NCBI GenBank assembly: GCA_964035575.1
Contig: OZ037843.1
Coordinates: 372,001 to 436,000 of the forward strand
DNA length: 64,000 nt
Direction of reading: 5' to 3'
Origin: Rhynchopus sp. YZ270_cl-10
Taxonomy: Eukaryota; Euglenozoa; Diplonemea; Diplonemida; Diplonemidae
Numbering within the stretch: position 1 is the first letter of the stretch; every line of letters starts with the position of its first letter. Shown here one piece after another: positions 20,792-31,370 of this stretch. The notes beneath the pieces are model-generated. The model did no database searches. It saw nothing but the letters and a program-made list of their open reading frames with translations, and was not told where the DNA came from. The position numbers and the translations under genes are program-made.

Positions 20792-23026
20792 GAGAAAAGT
20801 TCGATTTCGGCCTCGAAAATACCCGTGACACCGATTTGTCACGGTACTTTGTCACGGAATTTTTTTGAAAGATTCGATTTCGTGACAAAAAAAAATCGAT
20901 TTCGTGACAAGCCGATTTTTTCATTGACACACAAAATTCAATTTAGTGACAAATGACTTTTTTCATTGACAAAAAAAAATTCGATTTCGTGACAAATCCA
21001 TTTTTTCATTGACAAAAAAATGTCATTGAAAAAAATGGAATTTGTCAAGGAAAAAGTCGTGACAGCCAACCCGCCAGTCACTGAAAAGTGACCAGACAGC
21101 CACTTGACAAACACAAAAGAGGCCATTCTTGAGCTGTCTAGAAACCGAAGGGCAGAGACTGAAGACACAAGGTATGATAACTTTATGATTATGCAAGACT
21201 TAGTATATCGCGAACACGGTCAGGCTTGCACGCCTCTGGCCAGAGGCCAGCCCCACTAAATGATATGCAGCAGACACTCATTGCAGATTTCATTTTCATT
21301 CGGTAAAAAATTAATGGGTGCGCACGTTTCTATACCTAATACCCCAACCCTCACCCATACATTCCATTACACACACCAAAACAGATCGAATCCACCAGCG
21401 CATGCGACGGAAGCAGATTCAGATTGTGGTTTGATAAGCAGAGTTCGGTTATTATGGTGGTGGAAAGGGGGGTGGGAACACTTTGTCAGTCACTGCTATA
21501 GCCATTAACCAGGGAGCATAGCTAGTGCAAGAAATTCGACTTTGGAAACCTTCCGGAAAGTCTGTCCTCTGCTTCCGGAGGACTAGACACAAGAAAATAT
21601 TGTTTGTTCCCCCAGAAAACCAGTGCACAATTCACACTCCTTGTGGGTGGTCTTGTTGCCTTTTCGTCATAGTAATTTTGGCCCAGGCATGTTCTTGAAG
21701 CATGACAATTTAGTGTGTATGGGGCAGGGTGTTGTTTTGTTCTGAATTCTCTTTGTTATAACATCTAAGTCAATCGCGGGTGGTGGTTTGTGTAGCGTGA
21801 GGCACTCTTTTTAACAAACTTCCTGCAGTTGCTATGCACTGTTATTTCTTCGGATTTATCATCATACAGCGTAACATAGTGGATTCGCCTGGTCGACACA
21901 ACCTTTGATAGATATGGGATAACCAACCCCCTTCGACCCCTCGTGGGTTCACTGAACAAGCCCTAGTGGTAGTTAAACGCGATTGACATTTACATTCCTA
22001 GAGATGAAAGAACAAGATAACACTTCTGTACCCGCGCATCAAAATTGTGGAAAACTTTGCACCCCAAACACCCTCAACAACGCCCGCCAAAAGGCGCCCC
22101 TTGTTGCTGGGAGTTGGTTCTCATGTTTGATACACTGCACAGCAGGCATTCCTCTGAGTCCAACGCATGTTTGGCCTGTCTGCGGCGTTGTACTTAAGGT
22201 GCACGAAGACAGGGTCTGGTGGTAAATTTTGCGTAGTACTGCGACGTGGTACTACGTGGGTCTGGGAACCTGGTACCTGGGTACAGGATATTTGTTGTCA
22301 AAGACATCTTCCACCATGCATTGAGGAGGGTAAGACAGTGTTCGCAGTTTCTACCTGATAGCATTACACATTTAACTTCTCCACGGGGGTCTTGGGCCGT
22401 TCATTCGGTTATACCTTGACTACCGGAAGATATTCTTGAGGCCTTTTTGGTCTCTAGAATATCCGGTCTTCCCGAACGGAGGCACACTTTGTGTGTTACT
22501 ACGACCTGGCAATTTCCAGCAGTAGGTTAAGTAATCTTTCTTGTAAATTGTTGGATCATTATCTCCTCAGTGCATGAATGCCCCACGTGACTGGACACTT
22601 TTGTGTTTGTCATGTGGAGCTGTGGTTGCTCTTTCACGACTTTTATCCTTGTATCCAGTGTACCCAGTACCCAGTGCCCTGTCACGACTTTTTCCGTGAC
22701 AAAAAGTTTGGTTTCCTTGACAAAATCCATTTCTGTCACGACTTTTTCCGTGACAAAAAGTTCGGTTTCCTTGACAAAATCCATTTTTTCATTGACATTT
22801 TTTTGTCACTGAATTTTTGGATTTGTCACGAAATCGAATTTTTTTTTGTCAATGAAAAAATCGGTTTGTCACGAAATCGAATTTTGTGTGTCAATGAAAA
22901 AATTGGTTTGTCACGAAATCGATTTTTTTTTGTCACGAAATCGAATCTTTCAAAAAAATTCCGTGACAAAATTCCGTGACAAATCGGTGTCACGGTAATT
23001 TTCGAGGCCGAAATCGAACTTTTCTC
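20792..23026. mobile_element. Inverted-repeat transposon, 2,235 bp, copy 1
   Basis: The ends are GAGAAAAGTTCGATTTCGG and its complement, extended into TIRs of at least 240 bp built from variants of TTCGATTTCGTGACAAA and TTTTTCATTGACA. It is flanked on both sides by A runs (11 A left, 9 A right), as if inserted into or duplicating poly-A. The interior has only short frames (up to about 133 codons, made of TIR sequence), so it is non-autonomous. Copy 2 at 41,971-44,205 has exactly the same length, and I saw no difference in the lines compared, so one copy is very young. A diverged end fragment lies at 49,133-49,372. Confidence 0.88.
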
Positions 23027-24062
23027 AAAAAAAAATGAAGTTGGTGATGGCAGGCACTTCTGACTGACCTACGCACGATACCAGCCCCCAGAAGCACAAG
23101 AAAAAAAGAGGGGAGAAAAGGGGGGAGAGGAGGAAAGAGAACAAAAACAACAAGCACACACGCCACACTGATAAAACAGGAAAATAGTATTTGTAACATA
23201 TACACTCAAATGAAGTGAAAGTACAGGTACAGGGAACAAAAAAAATGTTCCCCCTTTTTTTCCCAGGAAAATAAAACAAAAAAAAATCACATAAATTATC
23301 ACAGAAAAACAAAAAAGAAAATTTTGTAAGATTGTGCTTTTCGTGCACATTCATCTTTACGACTATCGTTATCGCGCTAGGAACACGCAGAATATTTGAA
23401 GATGGTTTTTTTTTTTTTCTCTTCATCACAAAGATAGCTGTTCGGGGTTCCATCAAAAAAATGATCACCATGAAACACAGAAAATTAACTTGAAAAACAA
23501 AGAAAAGCGTTCTCGTGAACAGTGCACCTTCGTACACTGACCGGGCTAGGGGTTGGGGTAGGGGGGAGCTGCTCATACAACGACATCTGTCATGAAAATA
23601 CATGAAAAGCACATAAAGCGTTAGCAATAACTGCTTGCCAAGTGTGCTTGTCAATGACATGGCAAATCTCGTTGTCTACTTCATTTGTGGTAGGGCATGT
23701 TCGGAAGGTTGGTCAGACCAAGGCTTTTGTTTAGTTTTGCTTTTTTCCTCTCAAAACAAAATGGATTTGGTAGACAAAAAAAATATTATTGACATCAGAA
23801 AAACAATGGTTAGCTTATTTGATGCGGGTGCTCTCCAACTGACTGTGCAGCTGAAAGCACAAAAAAAAAATTTAAAAGATGAACCTAAGTCTCATGCCTA
23901 GTCTGATTAGATTACTCTTTGGTTTATTCATCAGGCCTCATGCTTAGTCACCTTGAAGAAAAAAAAACAAAGAAAGTTTATAAGATGATCCTGAGCCTCT
24001 CGTGCTTAGCCACCTTGTCCAAAAAAATGACGTTGCTATTTTATTTTTCTCTTCCCTTTCCT
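23027..24062. other. Gene-free spacer rich in dispersed hairpin motifs
   Basis: No gene supported. In order: GAAGTTGGTGATGGCAGGCA at 23,036; TGTGC-TTTTCGT-GCACA at 23,331; ACTTGAAAAACAAAG with TTCTCGTGAACAGTGCACC at 23,486; CCTAAGTCTCATGCCTAG at 23,886; and CCTGAGCCTCTCGTGCTTAG at 23,980. Confidence 0.45.
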
Positions 24063-25724
24063 CTATTTCGCACCATTCTCACGAGGGATCATCTTCATCA
24101 TCAGCTGCTCCTTTTGGTTCACCTTATCCCACACAGGGACGATGAACTGGTCACCATAGGTGTACGCCTCTTCATTCACCGTCACTGGTGTGAAATGCTG
24201 CAGAATCGTTGCTGTCACTGTGGTGGACTGGAACAACGCCATGTCCCTCCCTAGGCACTGCCGCCTACCTCCTTTGAACATTGGGAACTCAAATGGGCTG
24301 GGCATTTTGAAAGGTATCCAACGCTCGGGTTTGAACTCAAGAACGTCGTCCCCGTAGATCTCCTTAGAGCGTCCCATGGCATATGTTGGGATTGTGATTT
24401 GCGTTCCAATGGGGATAACGACGCCGTCAGGGAAGGTGTCTTCTTGCTTTGAAACGAGCTCCAATTTTGCAACAAAGGGGTGAAGGCGCATGGCCTCCCA
24501 AAGGCACCCACGGAGATACGGCATTTCGTTGATATCATCATAGGTGGGTGTGGCACCACCAAGGACGGTATCGATTTCTTCGGTGACAGTGGCAAGGATG
24601 GCTTTGTGGTCGGAACGTCCTAGGCGGTAGAATAACCACGCGAGGGTGCCAGCAGTGGAGTCCCGCCCTGCGCTAATGAAGTTGATCACCATGTCAACCA
24701 GGTCCGAATCGGAAAATTTTTCTTCCTTTGCCATTTTGACGAAAATCGCGAGCATGTCGTTGTCGTGCGTTGCTGTCCCCTCGGCAAGCTCCTTTCTCTT
24801 CTTGTCTACATGGAACTGCGCGAAGGTTCTCATATCCTTCGAATGTTTCTTTAAGTTGTCAAAATGAGGGCTGTTCCGCTCGATCAGATACTTCTGCGCG
24901 AATGCACCAACGCTTTCTGGGAGCAACTCCCTCAGCATCAACGCATCCAGATGGTAGTATATAGTTGCAAAGGCTTCAATCCTGCATCCATCAAAAGCGA
25001 CTCCAAAGCCAGGATCCGCCCCTTTCATGATATTAAGATCACACCCAAACGCCATTTTCCCAAAACAATCCATCGTCAACGCAAGAAGCCAATGCTGGAA
25101 GTCATACACATTATCCCCTTTCGGTCCAGATTCACGGCGAAGATGGCCGATCAGCTCATCGGTAGCTTCTTGGAATGACGCTTGGTAGGATGTCTTAAAG
25201 AGCTCTCTGGTGAAGATCATGGCGCCGGTACGACGTTGGACGTGCCACATTCTGCCGCCGTCTGCAGGGCGTTCTGCGTGGGGTCCGTGGTCGACTGTGA
25301 AAATGGCGTTCCCCAAAAAATAGAGGATTGGCTCTAAAAAGCGCCCACCAGGTGCAGATAGCGTCCAGGTGTCGAATTTGTCTTGGAGAAGGTGTTTTAC
25401 AAGACCTGGGTCGCCGGTGACCAGTTCGTTGCGTGTGCCAGAGACATTGTGGAAGAACCGGGGTGCTAAAATTGTGGTGCAAAGCTTCCCTTTCGCGATA
25501 CAGTATTTGTCGATGTTATCTTTGTACCAGTCGGAATGCACAGAGTGGAATTCCCCCTTCTGACGGGCGTTGCCCCAGATGTATTCTACGGGCGGGCCTT
25601 CATAGGCGCTGAGCATGCGGTAGTTGCGTTTCTGATCCATGGCCACGTGGATGGCCTTGTAGATGACAGATGCAAGCAGAAGCCCGGCAAGCCCCAGCAC
25701 ACAAAGACATAACTCAAATAACAT
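24063..25724 (-). CDS. Membrane-anchored cytochrome P450, CYP86/94/704-like
   Basis: This 553-residue protein should be an ER-anchored haem monooxygenase. Residues 1-22 form an N-terminal membrane anchor. The I-helix motif is SAGRDSTAG (about 350), the K-helix ExxR is in WEAMRLHP (about 411), the PERW motif is in EFKPERW and the haem loop is FKGGRRQCLGRD with the Cys ligand near 490. The GRDSTAG-TLAWLFYRL form of the I helix resembles the CYP86/94/704 group, whose characterised members hydroxylate fatty acids at the omega end; substrate here is inference. The length is slightly above average because of loops near 130-150. Single exon. The upstream sequence lacks an obvious longer start. Confidence 0.88.
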   Translation of the reverse strand: MLFELCLCVLGLAGLLLASVIYKAIHVAMDQKRNYRMLSAYEGPPVEYIWGNARQKGEFHSVHSDWYKDNIDKYCIAKGKLCTTILAPRFFHNVSGTRNELVTGDPGLVKHLLQDKFDTWTLSAPGGRFLEPILYFLGNAIFTVDHGPHAERPADGGRMWHVQRRTGAMIFTRELFKTSYQASFQEATDELIGHLRRESGPKGDNVYDFQHWLLALTMDCFGKMAFGCDLNIMKGADPGFGVAFDGCRIEAFATIYYHLDALMLRELLPESVGAFAQKYLIERNSPHFDNLKKHSKDMRTFAQFHVDKKRKELAEGTATHDNDMLAIFVKMAKEEKFSDSDLVDMVINFISAGRDSTAGTLAWLFYRLGRSDHKAILATVTEEIDTVLGGATPTYDDINEMPYLRGCLWEAMRLHPFVAKLELVSKQEDTFPDGVVIPIGTQITIPTYAMGRSKEIYGDDVLEFKPERWIPFKMPSPFEFPMFKGGRRQCLGRDMALFQSTTVTATILQHFTPVTVNEEAYTYGDQFIVPVWDKVNQKEQLMMKMIPRENGAK

Positions 25725-26090
25725 TGTGGCTTTAAAAAATCTGGATAGAATTGAGGAGAAGTGTGAAGGAAATTAAAAAGGGGGGGGGGTTAAATATGTG
25801 CAATATATCATCCAAAATCTGCCTGAAACGCCCAACTTTGGTCTGGTTTTTAAGATGTCCATTTTTCACTAAAATACCCCGGGAATTGAATATTTCGAAA
25901 CCGCGCTTTCAAAATAAAATTAAAAAATCCCAAAAAAGAATAATAAACCATCAATGGCCTGACGGAGCCCAGACGCGCAGACACTCGAATAGCTGATAAC
26001 ACCAAAAAAAGGAGTGGAGTATCATAGTACTCTTAAGAACTGAAGGCGAGCGGGACACAAGCGAGTCCTATACAAAAATGATGGATACCA
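25725..26090. other. Gene-free spacer
   Basis: AT-rich with no gene and no motif that I can assign, apart from a GGGGGGGGG run at 25,780. Confidence 0.35.
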
Positions 26091-26533
26091 CTGGCTACAG
26101 TAAGACGCCTTGTCCTGAGAGTAGTGACTGTAAAGCCACTTCACACAAACACAAAAATATTGCAATTAATGAAGAAGACAACAAAACCCTTGAGAGCAGC
26201 TTGAGGACACCCTGCACACAGTGCCACAGCCGTGCGGAACGCTCTCCAGGAGTGACACTGCGTCACTCACACGACCCTGCGGGGCGTGTCAGATGCAGAG
26301 GACCACTGATCCGTGTGGGTGCAATCGTGCATCCCCACATCTCAAGGCAAACTAAAGTACAAAAACAAATTAAGATTAAACGGAAACACCACCCAAAACA
26401 ATACAACAAGAATACAGTGCATGTGAGGTGTGCACTGGCGCTTCATGGAGACGAAACACACACGACACAAACATAAGTGCACATGAATGTGAAAACATTA
26501 CGCTGCACAGAACAATAACAATGAAACACAAAC
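26091..26533. repeat. Shared 3' flank of A-type receptor genes (copy A)
   Basis: This block (GGCTACAGTAAGACG, GACTGTAAAGCCACTTC, GAAGAAGACAACAAAAC, GAGTGACACTGCG and GATCCGTGTGGGTGCAAT in order) follows gene A. It recurs after B (split by the hAT element: 34,193-34,221 and 37,999-38,461), C (47,353-47,690, with the gene-proximal part at 50,150-50,346) and D (54,909-55,260, with 56,812-57,006). It marks the duplicated unit. CCGTGCGGAACGCTC and similar short palindromes suggest structured 3' UTR, but no function is shown. Confidence 0.75.
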
Positions 26534-29146
26534 TCAGTGCATTACCACAACGAACGGTGCATAAGCCTTCTGCCGCACATAGCCAGTAAGCTCTTCGTAA
26601 GGTGCGCGTTGGTCCTGAGCGACGCTGTCCAGCAGAGAAGACGCCTTCTCAAAGTCCTGTTTGATGATGTGCTCGAAGACCTCGTTCCACAGTGCGTGCG
26701 GGTTGTTTGAGGCAGACTCCAGCTGGTACATCCACTCCTCGTTTTCGCTGCTGCACAGACCCTTCACAGCAAACACAGTCTGCACCTTGTCACTCAACTT
26801 CTCGTACAGCACAGCACCTGCACACTGGAGCACCACCTGTCCCTCAGCCTCACGTGATACGGTAAGGTCGATGACACCAGGCAGGTTCTCCTTCTTGTTC
26901 CAACGCTCAAGCACAACCACCCACGACATGGACTGCGAAAGAATCGACACCTTCTTCATCCCGTTGCAACCCATGTTCCCAACACGTGCCTCGCCTGTCG
27001 TGCATCCATACGAGATCTTGTGCACATCGCCAAGTTCTGATGCTACTTCGTGTGCAGCCTTCACACAGGCAACACCGTGCGACGACTTCGGAACAAAGGC
27101 GTTGAAGGTGGCAAGCATCTTGTCGCCAGAAAACGTGTCGCACACACCCTTGTTGTGCTGCACTGCTGTCAGCATCCTCTCAATCACACCTGCGTGTGCG
27201 GAGAGCACCTCTGCGTCCTTGTGCTTCTTGCAGAAGGCGTGCCACGACACGACGTTCATGTGTGCCAGCGACACCTTCTTCTTCTTCATCCCTTCCACAC
27301 GCAGCAGTGCCTTCTGGTTCTGCACAACGACGGAGCTAGAACTCGCACGCGAGCGGGACACGCCTGACAGCGACGTCGTCTCCGGTGAGGACTTTGTCTT
27401 GGATATTTCCTCCTCCTCTTTGTCACTGTCGTTGACAAGCACACTCTGCGGCATGTAGTTTCGGTACTCCACCAGGTTCGCCACCATGGTAACAAAGCTG
27501 CGCTGCATCATCCCCACTTCACTCAGCTGCGACACTGCACGGCCCGTGTCCACAGCCTCCAGGTCCATCACAGCCACACTTGCCATCTCACTCCCAAGCT
27601 TCAGCAGAGGTGACGTGATGTAACGTGTGAACACAACAGCAATGGCAAGAAGTCCGATCACCGCAACAGCCGTCACAATCACCATCACAGTCACCGCATC
27701 CTCCTTCTGTGCGTCTGCAGAGGACAGATCTGATGCCACCTTCGCACGGATTGCATTCGTCGACGCATCAATCGTATCCATCACAGACGCCCGAGGCACA
27801 AGAAGGGTTGAATACCAGAAGATCGTTCTGTGTTCGATTTTCGACGTGATTGTCCAGAACTCCGTGCCGTTCGAGTCAGACCACTTCAGGAAGGAGTCCT
27901 CTGTCTTCTCCACAAGGTCTTTGTAATTCTGCGGGTGTGTGAACACAAACCGCCCGTGCTCTGCAATCACTGAGGGGATGTGCGACGTCGCGTCTTCCAT
28001 CGAGTGGTTCGTGATGTTGAAGCTGTATGCAGCGTATGCCAGGACGCCCACCAAATCAATTTCTTGTACCATCCTCAGCTCCCGTCCTCTGTTGTACGCA
28101 ACAAGTGTCCCCACTGCACCAGACACACGATCGTCCTCCACCAGGTACAGCGACGTGCCCTTCGGGAGCAGCTGTGCACGCACCACTGCGGTTACCCCAC
28201 GCCCAGTCACACCGGCGATGACAGAACCAACACGCTTGCCCTGCTTGGGGTACATCGTGTACATATCTGGGTGGGTGAAGGTGTAGCTCAGCTCCCACGC
28301 CATGTGGTCCCAGCGGACCAGAGCGGGTCCGTAGACAAGCGTCTCGGCAGGGTGCAGTGGTGGCTCATCGGCACCCAAGAATTGGAGCTCACGTCCACGG
28401 GAGAAATAGGGATCGGAACCTGGGGGTTCGAGAAACATTATGGGGTAGATGCACACTCCCATGACCTCGCCTTTGTTGTAGTCTGGCTGCTGGTTGCACG
28501 GCTCTGAAGGGTACTTCAAGGCACCCAGGTCGTCCACTTCGGAAAAGACGACCATGTCCGAGTGCCCTGGCTGCTTTGTCACCGCGTCTAACAGCTCAAA
28601 TATATAGAAATTCTTCACACCCTTCATCGGCCCACGGTCGGCCGTTGGAGCCTCGACTAACGAGAACCGCGAGCCCCACCCTGCGAACCCTTCCCACCTC
28701 TTCCACGGAACAGGATGCACCGCACTCCACGGGTACGCTTCGAAGCCTATGAAGGCAATGCCAGAGTCCACACCAGCCTGAAAAGCGGACAGGGCTGCAG
28801 GACGCATTATTGTGCGAGAAAAGTCGGGGTTCGTGGTGACGTTTGGGTGGTGTGCCTTCGCCAAGTTGACAAGAGATATCACCAACTGCTCAGGCACCTT
28901 CAGGTACTCCTTCACTGCCGTGTCCACGTTGCCAAGAACAGAGCGCAGGTAGCGTGCCGAGACCGTTTCGATGTCCGCCGTACCACTGTCGAGACACATC
29001 CCGAAGCCCTCGTCACCTGTGTCACGTGCCTTCTCCAGAAGGTCGTCCCATGTTGACAGAGTGAAGCCACCGATGATCGCACCTGTCGACAGAATCAGCA
29101 CCACACACAGCAGTATTGTCAGCGACTGGATGCCACATGCCACCAT
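26534..29146 (-). CDS. Receptor-type pseudocyclase A
   Basis: This 870-residue protein has TM1 at about 7-28, an extracellular region at 30-478 with Cys residues and N-glycosylation sequons (NVTT, NITNHS), and TM2 at about 481-503 (VMVIVTAVAVIGLLAIAVVF). A HAMP-like linker follows at 504-560, then the YRNYMPQSVL hinge, a Ser/Lys linker, a class III cyclase homology domain at about 615-780 and a 90-residue helical tail. GDKMLATF keeps the second metal Asp, and GNMGCNGMKKVSI matches the glycine turn. The first metal Asp is replaced by Asn (LAHMNVVSW), and the Asn/Arg pair of the transition-state site is absent (SQSMSWVVVLE). The ectodomain is dCache-like by position and size only. Presumably a surface sensor without catalysis. 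E-type remnants lie upstream. Confidence 0.82.
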   Translation of the reverse strand: MVACGIQSLTILLCVVLILSTGAIIGGFTLSTWDDLLEKARDTGDEGFGMCLDSGTADIETVSARYLRSVLGNVDTAVKEYLKVPEQLVISLVNLAKAHHPNVTTNPDFSRTIMRPAALSAFQAGVDSGIAFIGFEAYPWSAVHPVPWKRWEGFAGWGSRFSLVEAPTADRGPMKGVKNFYIFELLDAVTKQPGHSDMVVFSEVDDLGALKYPSEPCNQQPDYNKGEVMGVCIYPIMFLEPPGSDPYFSRGRELQFLGADEPPLHPAETLVYGPALVRWDHMAWELSYTFTHPDMYTMYPKQGKRVGSVIAGVTGRGVTAVVRAQLLPKGTSLYLVEDDRVSGAVGTLVAYNRGRELRMVQEIDLVGVLAYAAYSFNITNHSMEDATSHIPSVIAEHGRFVFTHPQNYKDLVEKTEDSFLKWSDSNGTEFWTITSKIEHRTIFWYSTLLVPRASVMDTIDASTNAIRAKVASDLSSADAQKEDAVTVMVIVTAVAVIGLLAIAVVFTRYITSPLLKLGSEMASVAVMDLEAVDTGRAVSQLSEVGMMQRSFVTMVANLVEYRNYMPQSVLVNDSDKEEEEISKTKSSPETTSLSGVSRSRASSSSVVVQNQKALLRVEGMKKKKVSLAHMNVVSWHAFCKKHKDAEVLSAHAGVIERMLTAVQHNKGVCDTFSGDKMLATFNAFVPKSSHGVACVKAAHEVASELGDVHKISYGCTTGEARVGNMGCNGMKKVSILSQSMSWVVVLERWNKKENLPGVIDLTVSREAEGQVVLQCAGAVLYEKLSDKVQTVFAVKGLCSSENEEWMYQLESASNNPHALWNEVFEHIIKQDFEKASSLLDSVAQDQRAPYEELTGYVRQKAYAPFVVVMH

Positions 29147-29437
29147 TGTTTGGAGGTGTACAGAAAGGGGAGAAAGTCTGGGGATGTGCGATGGTGTGGT
29201 GGATGCCTTGTGAGGGTAACTCTTGTGCAGGACACAGCTACTGGGGGCGGGGTCTCTTTAGGAAAAAATACGAGCAAAGCCGAAGATCGGCGAGGTAAGC
29301 GGCCATGAGGGCGAGACTGGGGAACATATTTTGGTATCGTGACAGCATAGGATGCAGAATCTCGAATGCTGTCTCAAGAACACACATTACATTCACAGTA
29401 ATGCAGCACAAAAACATAACTTAGCTTAGCAACAAAA
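29147..29437. other. Intergenic region between E remnant and gene A
   Basis: The ends match the E-D intergenic region at 59,617-59,760. A stretch of about 145 bp (roughly 29,250-29,393) is present only here, so it is an insertion or was lost from the other unit. Confidence 0.5.
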
Positions 29438-30563
29438 TCACCGAAGATAGGAACACACAACACTGCACGTCCCAGAAGGAACTGCGTGTGCTGGTGTGCC
29501 ACTCCCACCCGCCTCCACCCACGCCTTCGCAACATCCGTGTCACGGATCTCACCACGCAGGTACCCACGCACCACTGTGTTGTAGTCCTCCCAATGCTTC
29601 TTCCCGCCTATCTGGTACATCCATTCGTCAACCACAGTTGCAACGGCTACTTCTTTCGAAACCAGCTCAGCCACAACCTCAGGTTCGCAGTCTCGAGCAA
29701 CCTCCACCTTGCACGGAAGCAGACGCAGGTTGTGTTCGCACTCAGCGTCGCTGAAGCACATCCTGTTGCAGACAACGTCACACCCCAGCATACGTCCTGC
29801 ACGTTCCATCCCATGCACATCACGCACAAGTGTCCCCACCATGCTGAAGCGGCGCATCACATCACAACCCATGTCGCCACGCCCATTGCAACACCCACGT
29901 TCACAGAGGCTGCCAGGCCAGCTCTCATGAGCATGCTTGCTGCGTGCAGTGCTGAGGTTGCGTGCGACACACACGGCTTCGACGCGTTGAACGAGCAGTG
30001 GATCCTGTCCCCAACAAAGACGTCCACCATCCCACGTCTGCTGTCTGTTGCCTGCAGGGTCTTCAGAAGAACAGATGTGAAGAGGTCGGAGAAGAGTGCA
30101 CTGTCCTCCTCCAGGCGGTGCAGTATGTCTTTGATGTTCAGTGTCAGCAGTGTTGCCTTTGTGGACGAGAGATCCAGTGTCAGAGCTACACGTGCACAGG
30201 CAACTTGCGAAGACTGCTACGAAGACTTCGTCTCGGTGCCTCCGCTCGTCTCTGTCGACGCTTCCCCCGACGTCGACGGTACTGCACTCCCGTCGTCACA
30301 CTCATCCTCATAAGGCAGACACGTCTGCGGGAGGTACGCCTTGTACACACGCAGGTTCTGCTCCAACTTCCGCAGCGCTGTCGTCATCCCCTCAGGCAGC
30401 TCACCACCGTGCTCTTCCAGCAGCTCCGCCACCTTCTCCACATCATACCCAGCCAGGAGCATTGCGATCTCTTGCACTGTGTTGATGGTGCACTTCATTG
30501 TTGCCTACTCCTTCAGGATATCACGTGCAAACCCTCTGGTCACGTAGAAGTCGAGAAGGAAAG
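29438..30563 (-). pseudogene. E-type pseudocyclase, 5'-truncated broken copy
   Basis: Nearly identical to the C-terminal two thirds of the intact E gene: the helical linker (MKCTINTVQEIAMLLAGYD), the YKAYLPQTCLP hinge and the cyclase homology domain (GDMGCDVMRRFSMVGTLV). The N-terminal membrane module is missing. An in-frame stop lies just before the MKCTINTV segment, and an 11-bp loss near 29,890 shifts the frame. The copy ends VCSYLR and a stop at 29,438. It keeps the same position relative to gene A that E has relative to D. Loss is recent because coding similarity is otherwise very high. Confidence 0.85.
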
Positions 30564-31370
30564 TGAAGTTATTAATGCAGGCACCTCCGACTGACCCACT
30601 TATGATGCCAGCCATCCGGATGAAAGCACAAGTACCCTGCGGCCAACAACAGAAGATGTAAAAAGGAAACCTAATGACTGGCCCGTACCGTAAGAGAACG
30701 AGGGCGGTTCACAACCGCTCGACAGCCGGCGGCCCACCTTCCGTTGAAGAGGTGTGAGCTTACAGGTACTGCAGTTCGCTGCACCCAACGCTTGATGCAC
30801 GATAGTCTACACAAGAGAGCAGAAACCCAAAAACACAAAAAGGGGTGGGCGGGGGGGTCACAACATCTCTCTCTTGGCGCCCCATGCTGTACCGACAGTT
30901 GGGCCTCACCCTTTCTCTTAGGGATATACATGGACGTCCTTACAGGCAGCACACCGTAACCCAAAGGCGTGGCAGAGAGACTCCGTAGAGCGACTCTGGC
31001 CTGACCACTGGCCATTTATGCTCCGGGTGCGAGCACCCATCATAGCATAGGGGGGCCAGCCTGACCCAGCATTTATATACCCTGCCAGGGTGAACTTGCA
31101 TAAAAGAGGGCAGGGGCGTTTAGACCCTGAGGACTAGGGGAAGTCCCGCATACCCCAACAGAAAGACAAAGGCTATGCACTGGTGATATAGGAGAGGCAG
31201 GGTTGCTGAAAAACAAAAAGACCCTGAAGGCACAAAAACGCCCCGCATACCCCTCCTCGCCTCCTGTTTTGTAATCTCTCAGGTAGGAGACATCGGTTCG
31301 AGCGGTCAACACCTTCATAGAGTTTCTGGAGGAACGGACCCCCGGATGTAATTTAAGGTCGCAGACCGGG
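30564..31370. other. Spacer between two truncated E copies
   Basis: About 807 bp without a gene. It is flanked by a ~230-bp direct repeat of E coding sequence (30,330-30,563 and 31,371-31,595). It opens with GAAGTTATTAATGCAGGCAC, also seen at 34,054, and with GGATGAAAGCACAAG, also near 3,916. It could be an insertion, or ordinary spacer between two separately truncated paralogues. No inverted or long direct terminal repeats were seen inside it. Confidence 0.45.

Noticed and set aside
26661-27458. Frames of ~263 codons on the plus strand opposite each A-type receptor (also at 38,589, 50,474 and 57,134)
   Set aside because: They persist in all four copies only because the sense protein is conserved; Ser/Thr/Cys-rich composition and absence of any domain indicate shadows.
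31285-31310. GGTTCGAGCGG resembling a tRNA B box
   Set aside because: No A box at the proper distance and no cloverleaf can be formed around it.
30564-31370. Spacer considered as an inserted LTR-type element
   Set aside because: No long terminal repeats, primer-binding site or coding remnants are visible; the flanking 230-bp repeat is host E-gene sequence.
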